Source of the DNA: Entamoeba invadens IP1
Lineage: Eukaryota; Evosea; Mastigamoebida; Endamoebidae
Assembly: GCF_000330505.1 (NCBI RefSeq)
Contig: NW_004191770.1
Span: 20,735-45,257 of the forward strand
Length of the DNA: 24,523 bases
Direction of reading: 5' to 3'
The notes below the pieces were generated by a model. That model was not told the DNA's origin. It ran no database searches and worked only from the letters and a program-made list of their open reading frames with translations. A program made the position numbers and the translations under genes. Below are positions 16,232-24,523 of the stretch, one piece after another (within the stretch, counting starts at the first letter, position 1; every line of letters begins with the position of its first letter).

Positions 16232-17616
16232 ATGGCGGACTACTACCAAATATTAGGAGTTTCGCCTTCAGCCACACAAAAAACGATCCAGAAGCAATAC
16301 TACCTCCTTGCAAAGCAAAATCACCCCGACAGGAATCCGAACTCGACTGAATTCAAAACGATTGCGGAGGCATACTCCGTCTTAAAAGACCCACACAAAC
16401 GAATTCTGTATAACTTGTATGGTACAAACGCGATTGACATGGCAACTTACATTGACATTCCAATTACACAGCGCGAGATGAACGCGCACACCCAGAAAAT
16501 CGTTTTGCTTGTATTTTCAGTGTTATTCATCATCGAACTCATTTTTCGCACGCCAGCAACAGTCTTTGGTGGCCTTTTCTCACACATTCTTGTCGCGAAA
16601 CAAATGCCCTGGAAGACCATAGTTGTTGTTGTTGCCGTCTCTGCGGTGTATACCACCTTTCAGTATTTCTATCACTTTGAGACGTGTGTAGTCGACCATG
16701 GCGTTCTGTTTGCGGAAATTGTGTTGTTGTGTAATACGGGAAGGACGGTGTCTTGGGACGCATCATTTCTGATCTTTCTCTCATTGATAGGCGTCACATA
16801 CTTTTCACCAGTTCATACGCCAATAGGCCTTGGGTCGATTAACATTGGAATTGGGTCGATTGTTGTTGCAAGTACTTTTATGCGCCTTTGTGCGTCCGAT
16901 GATACCAACAGCACTTTCTTTAAGATGACAAGTAAAATCCTGTTTGCGGTTCCAGACTTGCAATATGGCCTTCTTGTGCTCTTCGCATTCTGGTTTTTCC
17001 ATGGGATCATCGACACTATCACTGGCGTTTCAATCGAGTACGTTTGTTTTATCAATTCAAGCAGATGGAAGGCGACTCGACTCACCACAAGATCACTATC
17101 AATTTGCAATTCTTCCCTTTCTCAACACAAAAGGTGTCTATGGTCATCTCCTTTATTACCATTCTCTTCTCACTCGTCGTGTATCAGTACATCCCTCACT
17201 TCTGTATTTATCTCCTCTCAACAGCAATCGGACACTTTTTAGTCACGTCCTTTTGCATCAACAACGTCGGACCAACTATCAAAAAGGCAATTTCGAACAA
17301 AACAACTAGTAAAATCAGACTCGGGGAGTTCACACAAACAAATTGCTGGGAGGTCGGACCTCCTCAACTCTCAATCGAGGAAATTTGTAAGGACGTTACT
17401 ATGAAAAAGCAAATCGAGTGGGAAACAGAGAAGAAAGACTCAAGGTGGAAAGCCCTTGTTCTTGTCTCCGTGCTGACATTTTCAATGGAAATTTTATTTG
17501 TTGGAGCAAACACTTCATTAATGTACGCAAGGTGTCTCATTGTTGGCTTTGGTGTCAATATGGCCCTGTTTGGCTTTGGCGAGATGGTCCAAATCAGACA
17601 GAAAAAAAATGTGTAA
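16232..17616 (+). CDS. J-domain multi-pass membrane protein with a frame break
   Basis: The N-terminal ~70 residues are a J domain (YYQILGVSPSAT, HPD at 31-33, AEAYSVLKDPHKR), which stimulates an Hsp70. Then come many hydrophobic segments (for example IVLLVFSVLFIIELIF, TIVVVVAVSAVYTTF, YGLLVLFAFWFF), so a protein of the ER or another endomembrane is likely. The first frame runs into wrong-looking sequence after residue ~270 (GVSIEY, ending at 17041). The continuation (ITINLQFFPF to QIRQKKNV, stop 17614-17616) is in the next frame and again has membrane spans. Two explanations: one T missing in the T run at 17047-17050, which would give one unbroken frame, or a tiny intron from GTTTGT (17042) to AAG 17061 or CAG 17064, 20-23 bases. 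The family is not one I can name; it is not a clear Sec63. Confidence 0.72.
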
Positions 17617-17708
17617 TCGTTTCGAGTGTATTTTTATTGTGTTGTTTCTTGTTGGTCTCAAGTCGTTCGAACAACCATAACATTAATTCAATAATCTTAA
17701 AAGAACTT

Positions 17709-18950
17709 TTACAACTCTACATCTACGTAAGAATCTTTGAACCCCAAAAAGTACAAGATCCCGTCTATCCCAACATTCGAAAGGGCTTGTTTCGCATTCT
17801 TTTTCACTTTGGGCTTCGCGTGGTACGCGATACCAAGACCAGCTACCCCAAGCATCGGCAAGTCGTTCGCACCATCACCAACAGCAATGGTCTGCGCGAT
17901 GTTGACGTGCTCAATTTGTGCCAACAACTTAAGTAACTCCGCCTTCTTCCTCCCATCGACAATGTCTCCAACGTATTTGCCCGTTAATTTACCGGCTTTG
18001 ATTTCGAGCTCGTTAGCAAAAACATAGTCCATCCCATATTTGTCCTTCAAGTAGTTCCCAAAGTAAGTAAACCCGCCAGACAAGATCGCAACTTTAAATC
18101 CAACCAATTTCAATATTTTCATGAGACGTTCGAGACCTTCAGACACAGGGAGTTTCTCTGCAATTTCCTGCATAACTGAAACATCCAACCCCTCAAGTAA
18201 CGCTACCCTTTTCGTGAAACTTTCGCAGAAGTCGATCTCCCCTCTCATAGCAGATTCTGTTATTTCTCTCACTTGCTTCCCAACACCAGCTCGATCGGCT
18301 AATTCGTCGATCACTTCAGTTTCAATGAGGGTGGAATCCATATCAAAACAGATTAATCTCCTCGATCTCCGATACATGTCGTCAAACTGGAACGAAATAT
18401 CAATACCAAGTGTTGCTGCCAGTTCGATGAATTTGCTCTGGATCGCTGATAAGTCGGATGGTGTTCCTCTCACCGAAAACTCGACGCACGATCTGCTTGA
18501 TCTTTCGCTCTCTTCTAATGGGATTCGGCCGCTCAGTCTCTGAATCATATCGATATTCAGTTTTTGTGACGCTATGACTTTGGTCACTTCAGTGAATTGT
18601 TTTGCAGTCAGTTCTCTCCCAATAAGCGTGACGATATATCTGTTTTTTCCTTGTTGAGCAACCCAATTGGTGTAGTCCTCTTTGGTCACTGGTGAGAATT
18701 TCAAATTGACTCCAAGTTGATATGCTTTCAGCAAAAGTTCCTTCATGATCTCCGCGTGGCTTGATGGCAGTGCTTTGAACAATATACCAAGGCACAGAGT
18801 CTTATGGATGTCTGCCTGACCAATGTCCATTATGAAAGCGTCATGGTCTGCCAAGACTTGTGTAAGTGTTGCAGTCACTCCAGGCTTATCCTCGCCAGTT
18901 ATCCGGATCAGTGTAAGTTCTGTTTCGTCAGTTGTTGGTGTTGCGGTCAT
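17709..18950 (-). CDS. serB: phosphoserine phosphatase SerB with ACT domains
   Basis: It hydrolyses phosphoserine to serine, the last step of the phosphorylated serine pathway. The 413 residues divide into an ACT-like domain (11-85: LTLIRITGEDKPGV), a second ACT-like domain (104-185: YIVTLIGRELT) and a HAD phosphatase (198-400). HAD motifs are intact: DMDSTLIE with D203 and D205, ILSGGF with S291, the motif III Lys near 335, and GDGANDLPML at 358-367. Two N-terminal ACT domains with a SerB core are typical of bacterial enzymes such as mycobacterial SerB2; many eukaryotic PSPs have the HAD part only. I recall E. histolytica PSP activity being assigned to an unrelated histidine-phosphatase enzyme, so a laterally acquired gene is possible. 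The stop is 92 bases from the J-domain stop (convergent). No intron. Confidence 0.92.
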   Translation of the reverse strand: MTATPTTDETELTLIRITGEDKPGVTATLTQVLADHDAFIMDIGQADIHKTLCLGILFKALPSSHAEIMKELLLKAYQLGVNLKFSPVTKEDYTNWVAQQGKNRYIVTLIGRELTAKQFTEVTKVIASQKLNIDMIQRLSGRIPLEESERSSRSCVEFSVRGTPSDLSAIQSKFIELAATLGIDISFQFDDMYRRSRRLICFDMDSTLIETEVIDELADRAGVGKQVREITESAMRGEIDFCESFTKRVALLEGLDVSVMQEIAEKLPVSEGLERLMKILKLVGFKVAILSGGFTYFGNYLKDKYGMDYVFANELEIKAGKLTGKYVGDIVDGRKKAELLKLLAQIEHVNIAQTIAVGDGANDLPMLGVAGLGIAYHAKPKVKKNAKQALSNVGIDGILYFLGFKDSYVDVEL

Positions 18951-18976
18951 TTGGTGTGTTTTTCCAAGTTCCGCAC

Positions 18977-18984
18977 CCTTTTAT
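18977..18984 (-). promoter_or_regulatory. TATA-like box of serB
   Basis: ATAAAAGG on the minus strand is 27-34 bases before the ATG at 18950, nearly the same sequence and distance as the actin box at 21857-21864. Confidence 0.5.
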
Positions 18985-19640
18985 GTCCGCTCTTTCCTCC
19001 ATGTGGAGATCATGAAATAATGTGATTTTTCTTCGCACATATTTTCTTATTAATAAAAATACAACAAATTATAGTTTAATTAAAAAATTGATGATTATTT
19101 TGTTGTGGAGTTCTTTGCTTTGTTGTTTTTATCACATGGAATTTACGGGAAATGAATGGAAAAAGTTCAACAAAGCGTAGAATTCTTCGGGTAGTTTATT
19201 GTAAAAAGTGATTATAATTTGGTTTACTATAATTGTATTAAATGATAACTTGTCAAAAAAACTCCTTTTAGGGCTTATGAACTATTGAAATTTCTTTTTT
19301 GGTTTTCTTTGAATTATAAATAAAATAAAAATAAAACAATTTTATTATTATTTTATTATTATTATTATATAGTAAATAAATGTTGAAGTAAATAGCGTTA
19401 ATAGGGGTGTTTATTAAAAACAAAGTTATTGTGTAATAAATTAGAATGATAAATATAATTATTTTTTAATTATTAATATTAATTATTATATTTTAAAAAG
19501 TAATAATTATTAAAATAAGTTTTTGAAAAGTTGAAACAAAATGATTAAATTTTTTTTTGATGTTTGAACCAAAACGAGATTGAACGGAAAGTATCAACTT
19601 GAATAGAATTCGAGATTGAGAAGGGCGGAACTACACCACA
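18985..19640. other. AT-rich spacer between serB and the hydrolase gene
   Basis: Both flanking genes are on the minus strand, so this holds the serB upstream region and the hydrolase 3' end. Beyond A/T runs and short TTATTATT repeats at 19338-19368, I see nothing: no open frame, tRNA or long inverted repeat. Confidence 0.6.
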
Positions 19641-20837
19641 TTAAAGCGCAAAAAATACTGCAAGGATCATAAGTGTGAAAACACTTAAAGAACCATCAGA
19701 AACTTCTGGGCGAACGCAGACATCCCGAGAAGCCTTGTTGCTTTTTATTGTGAACTCCTTCTTGTACGTCTTATTTCCGTTTTCAACCGTGAATACTTTG
19801 GAAGAGTTACTTTCTACTGTGATAATTATATCGTCTTGCATCTCGAAATAGTTATCGTATGAAACTTGTGTGTTACACTTTTCTGTTGCATAAACAGTTT
19901 CACTGACGCTGTGAAGTCTGTACGCAGTTGTAGGTGCGGGGTGGTAATACGGGTTGCCTTCACCACAAGAAATAATGCTCACTACGGGGTTTAAAACATT
20001 CAAGTAATCCCAGCTCGAACTGTGCTTGCTTCCGTGGTGATTTGCACGATAGACATCCACACTCCCAACAATGTTTTTGATTTCAGTTTCAATATTATTA
20101 ATCGTTGTGCCATAACTGTAGGCATATCCACCGTCAAGATCACCGGAAGTAACATATACAAAATCACCGTATTTCACTCTTATACCAATCGAATAGTCGT
20201 TTTCACTTGGTTTGAGTGGGTCATTCAAATAATTGGCTTCTACTGAAAGCCCGTCAATTCTCACAGCTCCAAACCCGTTTGACGTGAATATTTCAACTTC
20301 ACAATCAGTGTCTGGTGGATTGATTTGAGTGTGTGAACATACTTCGGCTGTTTCACGAAGGGAAGACAGTTTGGTCTTATCTTTCATACTATCCGCGTAA
20401 CAAGCCCAGTCCATCGCAATTTGTTCAAACTCGCCTACTACCTTGAAGTTGAACGTGTCATAATTGCAATTCCGTCTGTCTTCACCTTCATACGAACCAA
20501 AGTCTCTGTCAATGAATTTGCCGGTTTTGAATTCGAGTTTCTCAAACAGGTACCACAGACCCGACTTATTGACATAACCATAATGGTCTGAATGTTCGTG
20601 GCTCAACACAACAACATCAATATAAGTGGAGTTCAGTATTTGTTTGATCTTTTCAGACACCTTCAAAACATTTGTCGGGTTCGGGTCGTCACGGACTTCA
20701 CCCAAATCAATCAAAACGGAGTACCCACTCGGAAACACTATGAGCTGCGAGTCAGCCTGGCCAACATCAAATATATTGATCGAAAGTGGAGAGCTGAGCG
20801 TACAGAACACAAAAAGAAACACAAGCACAATCCTCAT
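19641..20837 (-). CDS. secreted, probably GPI-anchored metallo-beta-lactamase-fold hydrolase (ComEC-like)
   Basis: The 398-residue protein from the ATG at 20837 opens with a signal peptide (MRIVLVFLFVFCTLSSP). Then comes an MBL fold in the ComEC/Rec2 C-terminal-domain style: NIFDVGQADSQLIVFPSG (21-38), VLIDLGE, metal motif LSHEHSDHYG with H80, H82, D84 and H85, TSGDLDGG with D233, and NHHGSKHSSS (266-275). The C-terminus (SDGSLSVFTLMILAVFFAL) is a small-residue site followed by a short hydrophobic tail with no charged end, the look of a GPI attachment signal. Sequons NST, NKS, NSS and NKT agree with secretion. ComEC MBL domains act as nucleases on DNA; whether this one cuts DNA or another substrate is not shown. 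Possibly bacterial in origin. Confidence 0.85.
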   Translation of the reverse strand: MRIVLVFLFVFCTLSSPLSINIFDVGQADSQLIVFPSGYSVLIDLGEVRDDPNPTNVLKVSEKIKQILNSTYIDVVVLSHEHSDHYGYVNKSGLWYLFEKLEFKTGKFIDRDFGSYEGEDRRNCNYDTFNFKVVGEFEQIAMDWACYADSMKDKTKLSSLRETAEVCSHTQINPPDTDCEVEIFTSNGFGAVRIDGLSVEANYLNDPLKPSENDYSIGIRVKYGDFVYVTSGDLDGGYAYSYGTTINNIETEIKNIVGSVDVYRANHHGSKHSSSWDYLNVLNPVVSIISCGEGNPYYHPAPTTAYRLHSVSETVYATEKCNTQVSYDNYFEMQDDIIITVESNSSKVFTVENGNKTYKKEFTIKSNKASRDVCVRPEVSDGSLSVFTLMILAVFFAL

Positions 20838-21309
20838 CAACAGATTTATTGAAAGAGTTTGTTTAAGAACCTAATTCCGTTTTGTTCTATCGAATTCAAC
20901 TTTACTTCGTTTTTAAACGAAAACATTCTTATTACTCCTTTTGAATTCTAAAAGGAAATTTGATTAATTAATATTTAAACTTCGGTTTATTCAACAAATT
21001 GATTTAATTAATTATTTAATTATTTAATTATTTATTAATAATTAATAATTTATTTAATAATTTATTTAATAATTAATTATTTATTTAAGAAAAAATTTAA
21101 TTTTTTAAACAATATAGGGCATTAATAATATTTTTCTTTAAATTGTATTATTTTTAACTTGGATTACTAAATTAATAATTATCAATAATCATTATTATCA
21201 ATATCATTAAAAATTAATTATTATTAATTTTTTTGTAATACATTATAATTACACTTTAGCAAGTTCAAACATTTGTGTTTCTTTTGGTTTGAAATTGTCG
21301 AAAGCGAAA
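20838..21309. other. spacer with AATTATTTAATT low-complexity repeat
   Basis: The region right of the hydrolase start is AT-only over long stretches; 21003-21088 is an irregular repeat of TTAATTATT/TTTAATAA units. From about 21240 the composition changes to less AT-rich sequence leading into the small frame at 21310. The hydrolase promoter must lie at the left end; no clear TATA box is seen. Confidence 0.5.
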
Positions 21310-21411
21310 ATGCAACAAAACATATCAGTAGATGTTAAAGCGCTGTTGTTTCAAATGGTATTTATTGTAACGTTCGGTTATATGTCTTATTTGATGAGAG
21401 TCAACTGGTAA
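21310..21411 (+). CDS. possible 33-residue membrane peptide
   Basis: ATG to TAA gives 33 residues: a short polar start (MQQNISVDVK), a hydrophobic middle (ALLFQMVFIVTFGYMSYL) and a short end (MRVNW). One membrane span in such a small protein recalls tiny ER subunits such as Ost4 (36-37 residues), but I see no decisive identity. It stands out because 21250-21411 is visibly less AT-rich than the sequence on both sides, as real genes here are. The ATG has AAAGCGAAA before it. It may also be the first exon of a gene I cannot follow, but no GTTTGT donor lies at its end. Confidence 0.4.
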   Translation: MQQNISVDVKALLFQMVFIVTFGYMSYLMRVNW

Positions 21412-21856
21412 GAAAGTTGTAAAACTGTAATATTAATTAACAAATAAATAATATTAATTAATATTAATAATAATAAAGATAATGTAAAAAACAAAAAATA
21501 AAATTAAATAAGTGAGTTGTTAGTTGTGAAACAAATTTAGATAATTTGGGTTTGTGTTGTAATAAAAATAATTTTGTTATTTTAATCAATAACATTTTTG
21601 AATGATAAAATGATATACCAAATGGCGTGTTTGCCGAAATGTGGAGTTTGTTGATAACCCCGTAAATATGCTGCAACACAGAGTGATGTGACACAATTTT
21701 AATCAAATAAGAGAAAATGAAAAGAGAATGGCAAAGTAAAATAATGAAAACGGGAGTGATTTATCTAAATGGAGCTATCAAATGAAAAAAAGAACGTTAG
21801 TTGGAGGTTTGAACTCGATAAGAAGTGTAATGAGATCGCCTCCAATTGGAAGACGG
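21412..21856. other. actin upstream region
   Basis: AT-rich up to about 21600, then mixed. AAAACGGGAG lies at about 21748-21757. No open frame worth calling is present. It should carry the upstream control elements of the actin gene. Confidence 0.5.
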
Positions 21857-21864
21857 TATAAAAG
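21857..21864 (+). promoter_or_regulatory. TATA box of the actin gene
   Basis: TATAAAAG stands 28-35 bases before the ATG at 21892. That implies a leader of only a few bases, as is usual in Entamoeba. Confidence 0.6.
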
Positions 21865-21891
21865 GGGAGTGAATAACTTGATAAGCAGGTA

Positions 21892-23025
21892 ATGGGAGAA
21901 GAAGGAGAAGTACAAGCACTTGTTGTAGACAATGGATCTGGTATGTGCAAGGCCGGTTTTGCTGGTGATGACGCCCCAAGAGCTGTCTTCCCATCAATTG
22001 TTGGCAGACCAAAACAAGTCTCAGTCATGGCTGGTATGGGCAACAAGGACACCTATGTTGGAGATGAAGCCCAATCAAAGAGAGGTATTTTGACTTTGAA
22101 ATACCCAATTGAGCACGGTATTGTCAACAACTGGGACGATATGGAGAAAATCTGGCACCACACTTTCTACAACGAGCTCAGAATTGCACCGGAAGAGCAC
22201 CCAGTCCTCTTGACTGAAGCCCCAATGAACCCAAAGGCTAACAGAGAAAAGATGACACAAATCATGTTCGAGACTTTCAACGTCCCAGCCATGTACGTTG
22301 GAATTCAAGCTGTCCTTTCATTGTATGCCTCTGGTAGAACAACTGGTATTGTCATGGATTCTGGTGATGGTGTTTCTCACTGCGTCCCAATCTATGAAGG
22401 TTTCTCACTCCCACACGCCATCCTCAGAATTGATCTTGCTGGTCGTGATCTTACTGACTACCTCATGAAGATCTTGACTGAAAGAGGTTATGCTTTCACC
22501 ACAACTGCTGAAAGAGAAATTGTCAGAGACATCAAGGAGAAGCTCTGCTATGTTGCTCTTGACTTCAACGAAGAGATGCAAAAGGCTGCTTCATCATCAG
22601 AACTCGAGAAATCATACGAACTTCCAGATGGTCAAGTCATCACCATTGGAAACGAGAGATTCAGATGCCCAGAAGCACTCTTCCAGCCATCATTCCTTGG
22701 TATGGAAGCATCAGGTATCCATGAGACAACTTACAACTCAATCATGAAGTGCGATGTCGATATCAGAAAGGACTTGTACGGAAACATCGTCTTGTCTGGT
22801 GGAACATCAATGTACCCAGGCATCAACGACAGACTTGAGAAGGAGATGGTTGCTCTTGCGCCACCAACAATGAAGATCAAGGTCATTGCACCACCAGAGA
22901 GAAAGTACTCTGTCTGGATTGGAGGCTCAATTCTTGCCTCATTGTCCACTTTCCAAAACATGTGGATCACCAAGGAAGAGTACGACGAGTCTGGCCCAGC
23001 CATCGTCCACAGAAAGTGCTTCTAA
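21892..23025 (+). CDS. actin
   Basis: The 377-residue conventional-type actin is full length and intronless: [21 protein letters not shown] at the nucleotide P-loop, [20 protein letters not shown] around the usual methyl-His site, [18 protein letters not shown] (second phosphate loop), [26 protein letters not shown] and the C-terminus HRKCF. It is the main structural protein of the motile cortex and of phagocytosis in amoebae. Compared with the major Entamoeba actin as I remember it, it has an extra residue near the start (MGEEGEVQ) and scattered changes ([22 protein letters not shown]), so it may be a variant paralogue. Codons such as CCA, GGT and TTC dominate, as expected of a highly expressed gene. 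TATAAAAG lies just upstream. Confidence 0.97.
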   Translation: MGEEGEVQALVVDNGSGMCKAGFAGDDAPRAVFPSIVGRPKQVSVMAGMGNKDTYVGDEAQSKRGILTLKYPIEHGIVNNWDDMEKIWHHTFYNELRIAPEEHPVLLTEAPMNPKANREKMTQIMFETFNVPAMYVGIQAVLSLYASGRTTGIVMDSGDGVSHCVPIYEGFSLPHAILRIDLAGRDLTDYLMKILTERGYAFTTTAEREIVRDIKEKLCYVALDFNEEMQKAASSSELEKSYELPDGQVITIGNERFRCPEALFQPSFLGMEASGIHETTYNSIMKCDVDIRKDLYGNIVLSGGTSMYPGINDRLEKEMVALAPPTMKIKVIAPPERKYSVWIGGSILASLSTFQNMWITKEEYDESGPAIVHRKCF

Positions 23026-23240
23026 ACAATTTTCAATTCTTATTTTCTTTCTCTTTTTAAATATACTTAATACAATACAAATTAACAAAATAAGCAAAAA
23101 CGATAAATTTTTTATTCACTCATTAACTCCAGTTTTATAAATTTTTTAATGAACATTTCGAATTAATTAAAAAGCAATTAAAAAGTGTATATTGCTGTTG
23201 TTGCAACACCACAAGAATTAAAACAAATAACAGAACAGAA

Positions 23241-24523
23241 TTAGTTAGTGTGATCGTGGACGAACTTGATGAATCTCTTTGAGTATTGTTGTGGTGATAC
23301 GCTTGAGACTTGATCAACGCCGCCAGCAACAGCGCCTTTCATGACCGTTTCCAGTTTTTTACGAGTTGTGTAGTCCATTAAGATGTCGATGATTCCAATG
23401 AAGTACAACTCCCCATTCAAATAACCATTAGCGTCTCTAGAGAGCAGTCCACCTTCATAATCTACAAAGATAAAGTCTTCAGGTTTTGGAATTTTTAATG
23501 ATTTCAAAAAGTCTTCTGGATTCGCTACTTTGTCCTTTTTCACTTTTGGAGGCATCTTCTTCTTTGGATTTAACTCATCAACTTTGGAGTCTGCAAAAAC
23601 AGTACTCCGCCGCGGTCGGTATTGAACCGGTTTGTCTTGTTGAGTAGATGGCGTACCCGATGGCGTCGATATTGATTCAACGTTTAAAGCACTTTTTACT
23701 TCGGATTGAGAAGATTTGTCAAGTAAAGTGTGTGGATGGTCGTCGGGTATGGGTGAAGCCTTCTTTTCGCTTTTTGTGTCTTTTGGACTTGTGAAGTCTT
23801 GTTTGGGGTGTTTTGATTCGTCTTCTTTTTCAGAAAATTTTGAATTAGATTTTGCTTCAATAGAGGAGTCGACAACTTTTTGTTCAGATTCGGTTGGTGA
23901 AGTGTCTTCACTTTGTTTATCGACTTTTTGTTCACTTTTTTCTTCTGTTTTTGATATTTCGTTGTGTGAATTTTCGTCTTGTTTTTGTTCTTGATTGCTT
24001 TGTGTTATTTTCAATTCATCTTCTTTGGCAATTTCAGCGAAATTTTCTTTGTCAATCTTTTGGTCATCTTTTGAATCGGTGGGTGATGCGATTTTATTTG
24101 TTTCTTTTTCATCATCTTTAATACTTTTATTGTGAGTTTTTTTGTTGTGTTTGTGTTTGTGTTTGTGTTGAGACTTCTTTGAGTTCCTTTGTTTTTGTTT
24201 GTCGAGTGCATTTTTTGCTGTTTCCATTTCTGTGTCGGACAGTTGGTGGACGCCGACAAGAAGGGAGTAGTCGATGAGGTGCATGTCACTCATCAGTTCG
24301 CTGTCTTTTTCGACTTGTGTTTTGAACGCATTAACCAAATTTGGACCGATTTTGATGACCGCTTTTTGGTCGAGGAAGTCGATATCTTTGTAACATGGCG
24401 ATTTCTTTCCCCTTTCATTCTCGTCAGCTTTTCTTCCATACAGTGATCCTTTCAAGTCAAATTTGAATTGTAGAGGAAATTGTGTGTTAGGAAACAAATT
24501 GTTCATCACAACGTATCGATACT
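23241..24523 (-). CDS. phosphatidylinositol-phosphate kinase, C-terminal part (5' end cut by window)
   Basis: The frame is open to the right edge; the codons before MNNLFP read YRYVV, giving the family motif VVMNNLFP, so the N-terminal lobe lies outside the window. Seen: FDLKGSLYGRKADE (catalytic segment), KDIDFLDQKAVIKIG, LIDYSLLVGVHQL, then after an insertion YFIGIIDILMDYTTRKKLE (metal-binding IID) and a C-terminal VSPQQYSKRFIKFVHDH. These fit PIP4K/PIP5K, which make PI(4,5)P2. The insertion, about residues 93-340 of the visible part (roughly 24233-23489), is about 250 residues of Lys, Glu, Ser, Asp and His (KHKHKHNKK, EKKASPIPDDHP) and looks disordered. Type I versus type II cannot be told safely. 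Confidence 0.9.
   Translation of the reverse strand, partial: YRYVVMNNLFPNTQFPLQFKFDLKGSLYGRKADENERGKKSPCYKDIDFLDQKAVIKIGPNLVNAFKTQVEKDSELMSDMHLIDYSLLVGVHQLSDTEMETAKNALDKQKQRNSKKSQHKHKHKHNKKTHNKSIKDDEKETNKIASPTDSKDDQKIDKENFAEIAKEDELKITQSNQEQKQDENSHNEISKTEEKSEQKVDKQSEDTSPTESEQKVVDSSIEAKSNSKFSEKEDESKHPKQDFTSPKDTKSEKKASPIPDDHPHTLLDKSSQSEVKSALNVESISTPSGTPSTQQDKPVQYRPRRSTVFADSKVDELNPKKKMPPKVKKDKVANPEDFLKSLKIPKPEDFIFVDYEGGLLSRDANGYLNGELYFIGIIDILMDYTTRKKLETVMKGAVAGGVDQVSSVSPQQYSKRFIKFVHDHTN

Noticed and set aside
17042..17091. A 50-base intron ending CACAAG in the J-domain gene
   Set aside because: It keeps frame, but the 3' end lacks a pyrimidine before AG and the segment is not AT-rich like the two ClC introns.
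21003..21088. TTAATTATT repeats as a CRISPR-like or regulatory array
   Set aside because: The units are irregular, without spacers, and fit simple AT slippage.
1483..24523. A functional cluster linking AP-2 alpha and the PIP kinase
   Set aside because: They share PI(4,5)P2 biology but are about 20 kb apart with unrelated genes between; gene order in this genome carries no such meaning as far as can be seen.

Overview
This is a nuclear fragment from a eukaryote, almost certainly an Entamoeba. E. invadens or a close relative is my best guess, not proven. Reasons: compact genes with very AT-rich spacers (mostly a few hundred bases); two short introns that begin with GTTTGT and end in TAG, the Entamoeba pattern; a conventional-type actin; an Argonaute with a DR-rich tail of the kind I remember from E. 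histolytica; and TATA-like boxes only about 27 to 41 bases before start codons, which implies very short 5' leaders. There is no operon structure. Neighbouring genes face either way, and their order should not be read as a pathway.

Layout, left to right. 1-1079 (minus): most of UBA3, the catalytic subunit of the NEDD8-activating enzyme, cut at its C-terminus by the window edge. A 403-base divergent spacer separates it from the AP-2 alpha adaptin gene (1483-4251, plus). A Gln-rich unknown protein follows (4345-5079, minus). Next is a spacer holding an inverted-repeat structure. Then come an EF-hand repeat protein (5815-7803, minus) and a secreted coiled-coil protein (8785-10245, minus). A ClC chloride channel lies at 11069-13288 (plus, three exons). 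Behind it, 13289-14206 is full of palindromes and contains a 218-base element with terminal inverted repeats and TA flanks, likely a decayed Tc1/mariner-type MITE. A 100-N assembly gap (14375-14474) interrupts an Argonaute/Piwi gene, whose PIWI domain and charged tail run to 15824. A lone intron-containing tRNA-Ile(UAU) gene sits at 16001-16083. A J-domain multi-spanning membrane protein (16232-17616) carries a frame break near 17042-17065. Two minus-strand genes follow: a SerB-type phosphoserine phosphatase with ACT domains (17709-18950) and a secreted, probably GPI-anchored metallo-beta-lactamase-fold hydrolase related to the ComEC C-terminal domain (19641-20837). A possible 33-residue membrane peptide lies at 21310-21411, actin at 21892-23025 (plus), and the C-terminal part of a phosphatidylinositol-phosphate kinase at 23241-24523 (minus), truncated by the window edge.

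Most interesting items: the Argonaute fragment, which has lost two of four slicer residues and carries a long RDD tail; the inverted-repeat element and palindrome cluster at 13313-13783; the ClC gene with channel-type rather than exchanger-type residues; the ComEC-like surface hydrolase; the bacterial-style SerB; and the frame break in the J-domain gene. AP-2 alpha (a PI(4,5)P2 binder) and the PIP kinase (a maker of phosphoinositides) belong to the same endocytic chemistry, but their presence in one window is probably chance.
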